Shown: positions 35,779 to 45,041, counted from the stretch's first letter. The stretch is 64,000 nt of DNA from Mucilaginibacter phenanthrenivorans (GCF_024721155.1 NZ_JAHVAP010000008.1:186001-250000); one strand, 5' to 3'. Made by a program: numbers and translations. Notes: a model not told the origin generated them from the sequence alone.

Positions 35779-36578
35779 AGAAATACTTTTCAGCGGCAGA
35801 TATAATTTTATGCATGGGAGCAATGCTGTTGCTTTTTTCATGCAAAAAGGATACGGTAAATACAACTACAACGCTGCCTGTGGTGGAAGCGTATTTAATG
35901 CCGGGACATATAATTTCAGTAAAACTTTACCTGCAAAAGGAGTTAACCGATACTTCAAAATATGGAGGCCCGATAACCGGCCAGCAGCTTGCCATATCAG
36001 ACGGAAGCACCAATGTAACACTTACCGAGAGCGCTAAGGGAGTTTATACCTACAGTGATACTACATTCTTAAAAACCGGCAAAACTTACAGCCTTACGTT
36101 TAAGTACCTGGGTAATACGGTAACTGCTAAAAGCACTATGCCTGCCAAGCCTTTGAATTTTGCCACGCAATATGCATCTGTTACATACACAAAAACTTCA
36201 ACGGGACCCAATTCTGTCCAGGATACCCTTAACCGGTTTACATGGTCGAATCCCGACTCGTTAAATCACGTTTTGGTATTTAAAAATGCAGATGGGATTG
36301 CATTCGCACTTAGCGCCCGCGGGAATGAAACTACGTCTGATTTCGAGCTGAATACCGATCAGCGGTCCGTTTTGTATGCAACGCCAAACATATTCCCATA
36401 TTACGGACATTATACCGTTATTTTGCTGCGTGTAAACCAGGAATATATCGACTTGCTAAAAAGCAATACCAGCCGCTCCACTTCGCAAAACCTGGTGAAT
36501 ACGCCTACTAATGTGGTAAACGGTTTCGGTATTTTTACTGCCATGCAGGCTGATACAGTTAAGTTTGATTTGCTTTAA
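35769..36578 (+). CDS. DUF4249 domain lipoprotein, partner of the TonB receptor
   Basis: A 269-residue lipoprotein: signal peptide with lipobox LLLFSCKKD (Cys about 25), then a beta-rich mature domain beginning TLPVVEAYLMPGHIISVKLYL, the pattern of DUF4249. Such lipoproteins are regularly encoded right after TonB receptors carrying a carboxypeptidase-regulatory domain, as here (10-base overlap), and are thought to sit on the receptor surface. Substrate unknown. Confidence 0.85.
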   Translation: MEIKKYFSAADIILCMGAMLLLFSCKKDTVNTTTTLPVVEAYLMPGHIISVKLYLQKELTDTSKYGGPITGQQLAISDGSTNVTLTESAKGVYTYSDTTFLKTGKTYSLTFKYLGNTVTAKSTMPAKPLNFATQYASVTYTKTSTGPNSVQDTLNRFTWSNPDSLNHVLVFKNADGIAFALSARGNETTSDFELNTDQRSVLYATPNIFPYYGHYTVILLRVNQEYIDLLKSNTSRSTSQNLVNTPTNVVNGFGIFTAMQADTVKFDLL

Positions 36579-36662
36579 TAACACTGTCTCGTTTTTTTAA
36601 AGGTCATCCGAACACACATCTACGGAAATTTTCTTTCGTCCCGCTGTTGGTTTATAGCCTGG

Positions 36663-36701
36663 AATATTTTATAAATACTTTTTATAAAATATTTAGCTTT
36701 G
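36663..36701 (+). promoter_or_regulatory. Perfect 13-bp inverted repeat abutting a -7 element
   Basis: AATATTTTATAAA (36663-36675) and its exact reverse complement (36681-36693) are separated by 5 bases and run directly into TAGCTTTG (36694-36701), a perfect Bacteroidota -7 box. The repeat fills the space where the -33 element and spacer should be, and no TTTG is present there, so transcription may depend on a factor that binds the repeat. The following ATG at 36709 is only 7 bases away, giving an almost leaderless transcript. Confidence 0.5.
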
Positions 36702-36708
36702 AGTTTTT

Positions 36709-37668
36709 ATGAGTAAAAGCGAAAAGAAAGGTACTGACAGATCAAGTGACAAAGCTGCCGGTCGTCCAACAGTTGGCAAACCTGCAGCTACTGGCGGAAA
36801 ACCACCTGCAAAAAAAATAGCAGCGGCTAAGCTCAAGCTCCATAATAAAAGTCAGAATAAACTGGTAACCGAACATCCTGCTTCGGAAAGCGAAAAAATT
36901 ACCGATCAAGATTCCTCACCCGAAAATAAAATGGAAGTACACCATCATCCCCAATTGGAGCATAAGCCCAAGCCCATTAAAGAATACCTGCTGGAAGGTT
37001 TTATGATATTTATTGCTGTAATGATGGGCTTTATAGCTGAAAACGTGAGGGAATCTATTACGGATCGTGAGCATGTAAAGCAACTGACATCACAATTAGT
37101 ACAGGATCTTAAAGCAGATACTGCCGAGTTAAACGTTATGCTAAAGGGTGAAACAGGGATTGTAAAAATCAATGACACTCTGATAACTTTATTGCAACAG
37201 CCTTTTAAACAAGTTGACACAAGAAAAATTCAAAGCCTGCTGACCAAGTCTCATAGTATGTGGCTATTTCATCCGTCTGCAGGAGCCATGGCAGCTATTA
37301 AAAATGAACTGCATTTAAAGCAATTTAGCGATTCTGAAATAATAAGTCATTTTGCCAAATATGAGGGAAATTTTGAACTTTTACGTACAGCACAGGATAT
37401 TAACCTGCAGTACCAGCGGCTTTACCTGGACTCTTTTTTAACCCAGCACCTTACTCCTTCAAACATGCAGGCATCGTTCGACAAAAACGGGAAGCAAACC
37501 GCGCAGATGCGAAATTTGACGCAGGCAGATCTTGACCAATTAGCCGCCGATTTCGTTCTGATAAGAATTATCAGCAAGGAACTGGTGAGGGACTATGAAA
37601 TGCTAATGAAGGACGCGGTTGATATGCTGCATTATGTAACTAAACAATATGGGGTGAAAGATGAGTAA
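36709..37668 (+). CDS. Single-pass membrane protein with basic N-terminal tail (DUF6090-like)
   Basis: A 319-residue protein. Residues 1-75 are Lys/Ala/Pro/Ser-rich and probably disordered (repeated KPAATGGKPPAKK-like patches). A membrane helix follows (about 100-115, FMIFIAVMMGFIAENVRES), then a charged helical domain of about 200 residues (VKQLTSQLVQDLKADTAELN). The helix-plus-NxRE arrangement recalls DUF6090 proteins of Bacteroidota, whose function is unknown. If translation began at the internal Met in NKMEVHHHP (about residue 75) the basic tail would be lost. It overlaps the next small gene by 8 bases. Confidence 0.68.
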   Translation: MSKSEKKGTDRSSDKAAGRPTVGKPAATGGKPPAKKIAAAKLKLHNKSQNKLVTEHPASESEKITDQDSSPENKMEVHHHPQLEHKPKPIKEYLLEGFMIFIAVMMGFIAENVRESITDREHVKQLTSQLVQDLKADTAELNVMLKGETGIVKINDTLITLLQQPFKQVDTRKIQSLLTKSHSMWLFHPSAGAMAAIKNELHLKQFSDSEIISHFAKYEGNFELLRTAQDINLQYQRLYLDSFLTQHLTPSNMQASFDKNGKQTAQMRNLTQADLDQLAADFVLIRIISKELVRDYEMLMKDAVDMLHYVTKQYGVKDE

Positions 37669-37939
37669 AATAATAGTTAAAACTATTTTGTATGTTGCCT
37701 TTTATTCGTTTTTCTGCGCCATTTCGATTTATGCAGGAATAAAATGTGGTTTTACAGACAGCCATACTCCGCCAATCCCCTTTGCTATTGAGCTATTTAC
37801 ATTGATAGTAGGTATAGTTCTCATGATAATTGACATTAAGATTGCTAAGGAAGGAAGATTGATAATTATATTAGTTCATAGTTTAGGCCTGCTTGCTAAT
37901 GGTTTAGTGGCTGGCTATGTGATAATGCTGGCAATTTAG
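37661..37939 (+). CDS. Small three-helix membrane protein
   Basis: A 92-residue inner-membrane protein with three hydrophobic segments (about 5-25, 35-58 and 68-92). Its ATG overlaps the last 8 bases of the preceding gene, so both are made from one transcript and may interact in the membrane. No family recognised. Confidence 0.62.
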   Translation: MSKIIVKTILYVAFYSFFCAISIYAGIKCGFTDSHTPPIPFAIELFTLIVGIVLMIIDIKIAKEGRLIIILVHSLGLLANGLVAGYVIMLAI

Positions 37940-38018
37940 TCAGGCAACTGCCTGAGTATTCGAATTGGCCCATTTATTAAATACGAAGGTTAAACAAACT
38001 TGCATCTATACTTTAATT

Positions 38019-38714
38019 TTATGACAGTTTTCTTAGCGCTTTGAGTTCGCTGCGTGTTATCTCATCTGTTTTTTCTATTGCAATGGTAAAGGCTATGCTG
38101 CTTAGTGATTTGATATTGGTTCGTAGCCACGAAAGCGTTTCCACCGGGTACACGTTATGCAATTCGCGGAGCGACCAGCCAACACCTTTCTGTACATAAT
38201 ATTCCTTATCGTTTAACAACCTGGTAATGAGCTGCTCAATTTGGTTAAATGTCGAAAAAAATTTCTTCGTGCGGCTGTAGTATAAAAGCGAAACAACCGA
38301 CTGCCTGCGTTTCCATAGATTCTTATCCGAGCTCCACTTTTTGAGTTGTTCATATACAATGGTCGTCTCAAGTTCCATGATCTTGGTATAAATTTTGGCC
38401 AGTGCGTCGCAAAGGCCCCAATCATCAACCTGGTCCTGCCAGTGGACAATTACCAGCCACATTTCCCGCATTTCACTGTCCTTTTTCAGATGACGCTCGA
38501 GGAAGAAAAATGCGTGGAGCTTAAGCCAAAAGTTATCCGCCGTGCGCCACAATTCATCCCAGATCGCCAATTGTTCAGTGAACGTCCATGAAGAGAAGGA
38601 ATAAACACGCCTGGACTCGCGCCTGTGCAGCGGGACATTTCCTTGTAAGCTATAAATATGAGCGCAAATTTCCCGTAATTCAGTCGAATAGCCAGGAGTG
38701 TTCAGTTCATCCAT
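38019..38714 (-). CDS. AlkD-like DNA alkylation repair protein
   Basis: A 231-residue all-helical protein of HEAT-like repeats. The segments WDELWRTADNFWLKLHAFFF, WVIVHWQDQVDDWGLCDALA (seen here as VIVHWQDQVDDWGLCDALA) and KNLWKRRQSVVSLLYYSR match the AlkC/AlkD family: helix with WxxSxNxWxRR-type motif and the DDW/D catalytic region. AlkD-type glycosylases excise cationic 3- and 7-alkylpurines without base flipping. Residues VQKGVGWSLRELHNVYP near the C-terminus fit the conserved GW.LRE motif. It is a single gene, convergent with the small membrane protein gene. Confidence 0.83.
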   Translation of the reverse strand: MDELNTPGYSTELREICAHIYSLQGNVPLHRRESRRVYSFSSWTFTEQLAIWDELWRTADNFWLKLHAFFFLERHLKKDSEMREMWLVIVHWQDQVDDWGLCDALAKIYTKIMELETTIVYEQLKKWSSDKNLWKRRQSVVSLLYYSRTKKFFSTFNQIEQLITRLLNDKEYYVQKGVGWSLRELHNVYPVETLSWLRTNIKSLSSIAFTIAIEKTDEITRSELKALRKLS

Positions 38715-38786
38715 TTATTTTGTGTAATAAAAAGGCTATTACCAAGCCCAATGCCATATATAACTTTTATATGCCGGTGTTGCGCA

Positions 38787-39824
38787 TTAAATCGCTGGCT
38801 TCTTTAATGACGACTCCCTTATGATGAGTTCTGATCGCAATATCAAACTGTGTGTATTTTGCAACTCTCCCGGATTTGCCAAATGGTTTATGATCATCCT
38901 GGCAGCAAATTCACCCATTTCAAACCCTTTGTAGTCAATTGTAGTTAGGTGTGGTTCTACTACACATGCCATCTGGTCATTATTGAAACCTGCAACAGCA
39001 ATATCACCAGGCACCTTTAAGCCCGCTTTTTTTATTTCCAGTATACAATTTACAGCGCAATAATCATTTGCCGCGAATATAGCGTCAGGCCTGGGCTTCA
39101 TGCCTAAAACTTTTTTTGCCGCAGCAATCGCTGATTCTTTGGTTAAGTCGTTAACTATCAGCAATTCCTTGTCAAAAGGGAGTTGGTTGTCCTTTAAAGC
39201 CTGCTGGTAGCCGCGTGTACGATCAGCATAAACATTCCGCCGCTGATCGCCGCTGATGTGGACGATTCTTTTACATCCCTGTTCAATCAGATGGCTTACC
39301 AGGCTATAGGCAGCTTTGTAATTGTCAATACAAATACTGGGATACTTCGCGTGCTCTATCACCCTGTCAAAAAAAACAACGGGGATGTCGCGCTTGGTAA
39401 AGAATTCAAAGTGCTCAATATTGGTCGTGTCGTAAGCTAATGAAACTAAAACGCCGTCTACGCGATTATTGAACATTGCCTTTGCATTACTTACTTCATT
39501 TTGCATCAATTCCAGGGATTGGCTGATAAAAAGCGTATAACCGGCCTTGTTAACCACTTTTTCAATGCCGGCAATAACGTCAGACATGAAGTTGCTGTTA
39601 AGACGGGGAACTATCACACCAATAATGTTGCTTTTTCGGTTACGAAGATTACTGGCAAAGGAATTTGAACGATAACCCATTTCATTGGCTGTAGCAAGTA
39701 TCTTCCGCTTGGTGTTTTTGTTCACACCCGGATGGTCCTTTAGTCCCCGGCTTACAGTGGCAGCAGATATATTAAGCTTTTGGGCTATATCGTATATGGT
39801 TATTTCCTTGCCTGTTTCAGCCAT
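38787..39824 (-). CDS. LacI family transcriptional repressor of the glucuronoxylan locus
   Basis: A 345-residue regulator. Residues about 7-60 form the LacI helix-turn-helix and hinge (ITIYDIAQKLNISAATVSRGL, GYRSNSFASNLR). The rest is a periplasmic-binding-protein-like effector domain (NIIGVIVPRLNSNFMSDVIAG, DAIFAANDYCAVNCI). It is divergent from the GH115 gene, and the intergenic region holds a perfect 16-bp palindrome with the central CG typical of LacI operators. The same palindrome recurs four more times in the locus, so this protein is the natural candidate to repress it and autoregulate. The effector is probably a xylan-derived sugar or uronic acid (inference). Confidence 0.93.
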   Translation of the reverse strand: MAETGKEITIYDIAQKLNISAATVSRGLKDHPGVNKNTKRKILATANEMGYRSNSFASNLRNRKSNIIGVIVPRLNSNFMSDVIAGIEKVVNKAGYTLFISQSLELMQNEVSNAKAMFNNRVDGVLVSLAYDTTNIEHFEFFTKRDIPVVFFDRVIEHAKYPSICIDNYKAAYSLVSHLIEQGCKRIVHISGDQRRNVYADRTRGYQQALKDNQLPFDKELLIVNDLTKESAIAAAKKVLGMKPRPDAIFAANDYCAVNCILEIKKAGLKVPGDIAVAGFNNDQMACVVEPHLTTIDYKGFEMGEFAARMIINHLANPGELQNTHSLILRSELIIRESSLKKPAI

Positions 39825-39880
39825 GCCAATTTCCGTGTGTTTTTATAAAAATACTATCGACTAAAATTAAACGAAACTTT

Positions 39881-39911
39881 TTTGCAATCGATTGCAAAAT
39901 AAATACATTTG
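39881..39911 (+). promoter_or_regulatory. GH115 promoter with embedded LacI operator 1
   Basis: TTTG (39881-39884), 19 bases, then TACATTTG (39904-39911) is a perfect Bacteroidota promoter. The perfect palindrome TTGCAATCGATTGCAA (39882-39897) starts inside the -33 element and fills most of the spacer. Repressor binding would block sigma factor access. The same site lies 58 bases before the divergent lacI start. Confidence 0.85.
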
Positions 39912-39979
39912 AGGATACTAACGAGTATTTTTATTTTTTTAACACCGCATTTTAGCATCCCGTTACAAATATTCTGTAA

Positions 39980-42840
39980 ATGAAAATTCTATTTTGCATA
40001 CTAATGTCGGTAATTTCAATGATTCCGTGCATGGCCTATGCACAATCATCAAAAATAGCTCCCAATATATTATTTGCTGATGGCCCCGGATCTGTTACCA
40101 TTTCAGCAAAACACTCTTCAACAGCCTTATACATCAGTGAGGAGGACTTTCCCGGCGTAGCGATTGCGGTAAAAAGCCTGCAGGCAGACATCAAATCGGT
40201 AACTAATTATATGCCCAATATTATAAATCAGATCGGTTCTGATAAGCAATTAATAATTATCGGAACGATCGGTAAAAATAAGCTGATCGACCAACTGATA
40301 CAGCAGGGCAAAATAAATGCTGATAGCATTACCGGCAGGTGGGAAGCTCATATTATGCAGGTGGTGGATAACCCGGTAGCTGGTGTTAAACGAGCGCTAA
40401 TTATAGCAGGAAGCGATAAGCGGGGAACTATTTATGGGATATATGGTCTTTCGGCACAAATTGGCGTATCACCGTGGTATTGGTGGGCGGATGTACCTAT
40501 AAGGCATCATGATAACCTGTATATGGCGCCCGGTAGATATATAGACAAGGGGCCCGCTGTAAAATACAGGGGAATCTTTATAAACGATGAGGCCCCGGCT
40601 TTTTCAGGATGGGCAAACGAAAAGTTTGGCGGCGTTAATCACCTGGTGTATGAAAAGGTGTTTGAACTGATCTTGCGCTTAAAAGGGAATTATTTGTGGC
40701 CTGCTATGTGGGGAAATGCCTTTAATGATGATGACAAGCTTGACCCCGTATTGGCAGATAAATATGGGATAGTAATGGGCACATCGCACCACGAACCTAT
40801 GGATAGGGCGCAGCAGGAGTGGAAACGTTATGGAAGCGGTGTATGGAATTATGAGACAAACGGCGCTGTGCTGCGTGATTTTTGGAAAAAGGGCATCGAA
40901 AACATGGGTAGCAAGGAAACTATCGTAACCGTCGGAATGCGTGGCGATGGCGATATGCCTATGACGGATGGAAGTAATATTGCCCTTCTTGAAAAAATAG
41001 TGAGGGATCAGCGTAAAATAATTGCTGATGTTACCGGTAAGGATGCATCGCATACGTCGCAGATGTGGGCGCTATATAAGGAAGTTCAGGCGTATTATGA
41101 TAAAGGCATGCGGGTGCCCGACGACGTAACCTTACTGCTTTGCGATGATAACTGGGAAACATCCGTAAGCTGCCTAAATTGGGCGAGCCAGTAAGAAAGG
41201 GAGGCTACGGGATCTATTATCATTTCGATTATGTAGGCGATCCACGTAATTATAAATGGCTGAACACGAATCAAATAAGTAAGACCTGGGAGCAAATGCA
41301 CCTGGCCTATGAATATAACGCCCGCCAGGTTTGGATAGTAAACGTGGGTGATTTGAAGCCAATGGAGTTCCCGATAAGTTTTTTCCTGGATTATGCATGG
41401 TCGCCGGATTCATGGCCGGCAAACAGTTTAGACAGGTATACAAAACAGTGGGCTACCGGGCAATTCGGACCGGAACATGCCGGTGAAATAGCTCGTATCT
41501 TAACCTTGTATACAAAGTATAACAGCCGCCGGAAACCGGAGCTTCTTGACGAAAATACCTACAGCCTGGTTAATTATAATGAGTTTGAAAGTGTGATAAA
41601 AGACTATCAAAATCTAAGAAAAACAGCAAGGGATCTGAATGCAAAAATGCCGGTTCAATTTAAGGACGCCTATTATCAATTGGTATTGCATCCTGTTGAA
41701 GCGTGTTCAAATTTGTATGAATTGTATTATTATACGGCAAAAAACAGACTTTACGCCATGCAGCAAAGGGCAATTACCAACGCCATGGCTGATAGTGTAA
41801 AAAAGTGCTTTGAACGCGACTCACTGATATCTAATTACTACAACAAAATTATGGCCAATGGTAAATGGAACCATATGATGGATCAAACTCATATTGGCTA
41901 TACTTACTGGCAGCAACCACCTGGTAATAAGATCCCCGATTTGAAGACTATTCAACTGCCATCAACTCCTCAAATGGGGGGGGTAATTGACGGCGCTGAA
42001 TCATTGTGGTTAAATGAAACCAATAAGCCGGTAATACCGGTGTTTTTCGACGAGAAAAAGAAAAAGCATTACGTAGAAATCTTTAACAGGGGACAGGGCA
42101 ACTTTACATTTAAGGTTCTGCCCCAAGCCGGTTATATAACTGTTGATCCCGCAAATGGTAAAATTACCGGCGAGCAAAGGCTTTGGGTAAATATTGATTG
42201 GGCTAAAGCACCGAAGGGGGTTAGCCATGTGCCAGTATTAATTGAGGGGAATAATCAAAAGGTGGTTATTGAAGTTGTGGTCAATAACGCACGGCCTGCA
42301 CATCCGTTTGGTTTTTATGAAGAAGGTGGCTATATTTCGATGGAGGCAGAACATTATTCCAAAGCCATTGGTGATAAAAATATAACCTGGACCATCATCC
42401 CCGGGTATGGCAGGACACTATCCGGAATTATGCCCACTCCGGTTACTGCAAAAAGCCAAACACCGGGCGGTGATAGCCCACACTTAGAATATACAATAAA
42501 TCTCACCGACACAGGCAAGATAGACATCCAGGCTTATATTTCGCCAACTATCGACTTCACAAATACCCATGGCCTGCGTTACGCAATTTCAATTGACGAC
42601 GGACAGCCACAGATAATGAATATAAATGCTGACCAGTCGCAGGCAACGTGGAGTATGGATGTGAGTAATAATATCAAAAAGATCACCTCCGCTTACCAGG
42701 TCACCAAACCCGGTCGTCATCTTTTAAAATATTGGATGATCGATCCGGGTGTAGTGCTGCAGAAACTGGTGATAAATTGCGGAGGTGAAAAAGCAAGTTA
42801 CTTGGGGCCGCCTGAGAGTTTTTATTGGCCCGGGAAATAA
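39980..42840 (+). pseudogene. GH115 alpha-glucuronidase, broken by one frameshift
   Basis: GH115 enzymes remove glucuronic or 4-O-methylglucuronic acid from xylan side chains. The first frame (39980-41194) has a signal peptide (1-22, ending AYAQ) and GH115 landmarks KYRGIFINDEAPAF, LKGNYLWPAMWGNAF and GIVMGTSHHEPM. It then reads LLLCDDNWETS and stops. The second frame (open from about 41158 to 42840) continues with LGEPVRKGGYGIYYHFDYVG and the C-terminal domains. Adding one G to the GGG at 41154-41156 restores LLLCDDNWGNIRKLPKLGEP and gives a continuous 953-residue protein of normal family length. No stops interrupt either part, so the damage is one base: a recent mutation or a sequencing error. 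Confidence 0.88.
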
Positions 42841-42868
42841 CAAGCATTTTTACCAATATGATACGCAG

Positions 42869-43933
42869 CTATTTTTCTACAGAAAATGTGTTTATCATCT
42901 GCAGTGTGCCATCTGCATTATGATGTAATTCGGTCATTTTTACATTTCTTAAATAGGTTTTTCCCGATAGTTCCACATCGTGATAAAAAATATACCATTT
43001 TCCTTTAAATTTTATAATAGAATGGTGTGTGGTCCAGCCTTGTACCGGTTGCATAAAGTGTCCGGCGTAAATAAATGGGCCCATCGGGCTTTTTCCGATT
43101 GCATAAGCGAGAAAATGAGTGTCACCAGTAGAATAGGTGAAATAATATTTGCCGCGGTATTTATGCATCCAAGAGCCCTCGAAAAACCGGCGATCATGGT
43201 CGCCGCCCAATAGGGGGTGCCCGGCGCTATCTGTGATCACAGCGTCATGTACTTTCCCATCAAATTCGAGCATATTGCTTTTAAGTTTAACAACCCTGCA
43301 GTTTATAGCTGGTGACTTGTCTTGTTGCAAATCCGTTTTGGATCCGTTTGCGTCGAAGCTTCCGTTTTTCCAGCGCTGTAGTTGTCCGCCCCAAATACCG
43401 CCAAAATACATATAAGTGCTGCCATCGTCATCCGTAAAAACAGCCGGGTCAATGCTATAGCTGCCTGGAATGGGATTCTTTTTCGCCTTAAACGGACCCG
43501 CAGGAGTTTTAGCAGTGGCTACCCCGATTTGAAAGATATCCTCGTTATTCTTTACAGGAAAGTACAGGAAGTAGGTACCGTTTTTATAGGCAGCGTCGGG
43601 AGCCCAAAGTTGACGCCCGGCCCATGGAATATCCTTAATATCCAAAGCAACTCCATTATCGGTAGCTTTTCCGTTGATATGATCCAATGATAAAATATGA
43701 TAATCCCGCATGGCGAAATGGTCGCCGTTGTCATTTTCCGGGATCCCCGCATCAATATCATGCGATGGGTAAATATATATTTTACCGTTAAAAACGTGTG
43801 CTGAAGGATCCGCCGTGTAAATGGTACTAATCAACGGTTTGGAAAGGTATTTGATCCTCCCTTTTTGCTGGGCCTCAGCATGGATGAATGAAAAGATGCC
43901 TGCCGCAAGGAATAATAGTTTTGATTTAAACAT
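42869..43933 (-). CDS. Secreted GH43 family glycoside hydrolase (xylosidase/arabinofuranosidase type)
   Basis: A 354-residue exported enzyme with a signal peptide (1-22, ending EAQQ). The five-bladed propeller catalytic residues of GH43 are visible: general base Asp42 (TADPSAHVF), pKa modulator Asp162 (SIDPAVF) and general acid Glu252 (FFEGSWMHK). This family removes xylose or arabinose from xylan and arabinan by inversion; within this locus beta-xylosidase or arabinofuranosidase activity on xylo-oligosaccharides is likely. No carbohydrate-binding module is attached. It is transcribed from a promoter that includes LacI operator 2 and converges on GH115 with 28 bases between stops. Confidence 0.9.
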   Translation of the reverse strand: MFKSKLLFLAAGIFSFIHAEAQQKGRIKYLSKPLISTIYTADPSAHVFNGKIYIYPSHDIDAGIPENDNGDHFAMRDYHILSLDHINGKATDNGVALDIKDIPWAGRQLWAPDAAYKNGTYFLYFPVKNNEDIFQIGVATAKTPAGPFKAKKNPIPGSYSIDPAVFTDDDGSTYMYFGGIWGGQLQRWKNGSFDANGSKTDLQQDKSPAINCRVVKLKSNMLEFDGKVHDAVITDSAGHPLLGGDHDRRFFEGSWMHKYRGKYYFTYSTGDTHFLAYAIGKSPMGPFIYAGHFMQPVQGWTTHHSIIKFKGKWYIFYHDVELSGKTYLRNVKMTELHHNADGTLQMINTFSVEK

Positions 43934-44075
43934 GGTTTTAATTATTTAGGTGTAGTTGGTTCGTTAAATATTGTGAGGCCTTTGATTGCAACGCGGCCTG
44001 ATCATTTAATAGACTTTTTTCCTTTGGGATGAGGGGCTTATCCCGAAGAAATGGACTGCTTATTTCCTTGGTTAG

Positions 44076-44107
44076 CAAAAATAAAAAAATATGCAATCGA
44101 TTGCAAT
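44076..44107 (-). promoter_or_regulatory. GH43 promoter with embedded LacI operator 2
   Basis: On the minus strand ATTG (44104-44107), 20 bases and TATTTTTG (44076-44083, perfect -7) form a promoter for the GH43 gene. Operator ATGCAATCGATTGCAA (44091-44106) spans the -33 element and the spacer. In the other direction a weaker TATG-N22-TACTTTAG (-7 at 44116-44123) could start the SDR-esterase transcript, so one operator may serve both. Confidence 0.75.
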
Positions 44108-44199
44108 AAAATCTATACTTTAGCATTGTTTTACTCATTTAGTCGACAGTAATCCTGTCACTACGCTTCTGCAGACCTAAAAAATATAAATTATATAAA

Positions 44200-44946
44200 A
44201 TGGATATTTCTCCTAAACTGGCCATTGTAACCGGCGGAGCATCAGGAATAGGACTTGCCACCACCAGGGCCTTTGTAAAGGCTGGTATTAAAACCATTAT
44301 TATCGGACGAAACCAGGATAAGCTGCAATTGGCAACAGATGAATTGGGGGAGCTGTGCGTGTATAAAATTTATGACCTTACAAATATTGCCGGGATCCCC
44401 GATCTTGTAAGTGAACTGGTCAGGGAACACGGCGTTCCGGATATTTTGGTAAATAATGCAGGGATAAATATGAAAAAATCCTTTATTGAAGTTACCGATC
44501 AGGATTTTCAAGATATTATTCAGATCAACCTGATGTCGGTGTTTTCGTTAAGCCGGGAGGTTGTTAAGCGGATGCTTGAAAAAGGACAGGGCAGTATTGT
44601 TAATATCAGCTCGATGGCTGCGCAATATGGCATTCCGCAGGTTATTGCTTACACTGCGGCTAAATCAGCTATTGAGGGTGTTACCCGCGCTATGGCGACA
44701 GAGCTTTCTCCTGGCGGGATTCGTGTGAATTGTGTGGCTCCAGGGTTTATCGCTACTGAAATGTCGGCAGCTGCTTTGGAAGACGATCCCGGGCGAAAAA
44801 ATAAAGTATTATCAAGAACTCCAATGGGAAAACTTGGCGATCCGGACGATGTAGCTGCTGCAATACTTTATTTAGCATCAGACGCTGCCAAATTTGTGAC
44901 CGGGGTTGTATTGCGGGTAGACGGGGGAAACGCCATAGGCTTTTGA
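44200..44946 (+). CDS. SDR family oxidoreductase
   Basis: A 248-residue cytoplasmic NAD(P)-dependent dehydrogenase. The classical short-chain motifs are complete: TGGASGIG (cofactor), NNAG, the catalytic Ser in INISSMA, Tyr151 and Lys155 in YTAAKSA, and GGIRVNCVAPGFIATEM. The closest look-alikes are gluconate/deoxygluconate dehydrogenases (KduD/IdnO type) and other sugar-acid reductases. In a locus releasing glucuronic acid and xylose, a role in oxidising or reducing an imported sugar or sugar acid is likely but unproven. It heads a transcript with the SGNH esterase and lies after operator 2. Confidence 0.88.
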   Translation: MDISPKLAIVTGGASGIGLATTRAFVKAGIKTIIIGRNQDKLQLATDELGELCVYKIYDLTNIAGIPDLVSELVREHGVPDILVNNAGINMKKSFIEVTDQDFQDIIQINLMSVFSLSREVVKRMLEKGQGSIVNISSMAAQYGIPQVIAYTAAKSAIEGVTRAMATELSPGGIRVNCVAPGFIATEMSAAALEDDPGRKNKVLSRTPMGKLGDPDDVAAAILYLASDAAKFVTGVVLRVDGGNAIGF

Positions 44947-45041
44947 GTGTGAATTATTTATGCCAGCTACCAGGAACGAAAATGATCAGGATATTTGATA
45001 TGGCGAAGCAATCGGAGACTCAACAGATCAATCGAAATAAA

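Noticed and set aside
37941..37960. Short TCAGGCA/TGCCTGA hairpin after the small membrane protein gene as a terminator
   Set aside because: The loop is only 2 bases and no T-run follows, so it is unlikely to terminate transcription.
39862..39898. A lacI promoter using operator 1 as its -33 element on the minus strand
   Set aside because: The nearest -7-like sequence (TAATTTTA) is 25 bases away, outside the usual 19-22 range. Autoregulation remains possible by proximity but the promoter itself is not supported.
41179..42840. Second half of GH115 as an independent gene starting at 41179
   Set aside because: It begins in the middle of the conserved GH115 sequence, has no signal peptide, and a one-base correction merges it with the upstream frame.
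44943..45041. TTG start of the SGNH esterase overlapping the SDR stop
   Set aside because: It adds 33 hydrophilic residues before a perfect signal peptide that begins at the ATG at 45042.
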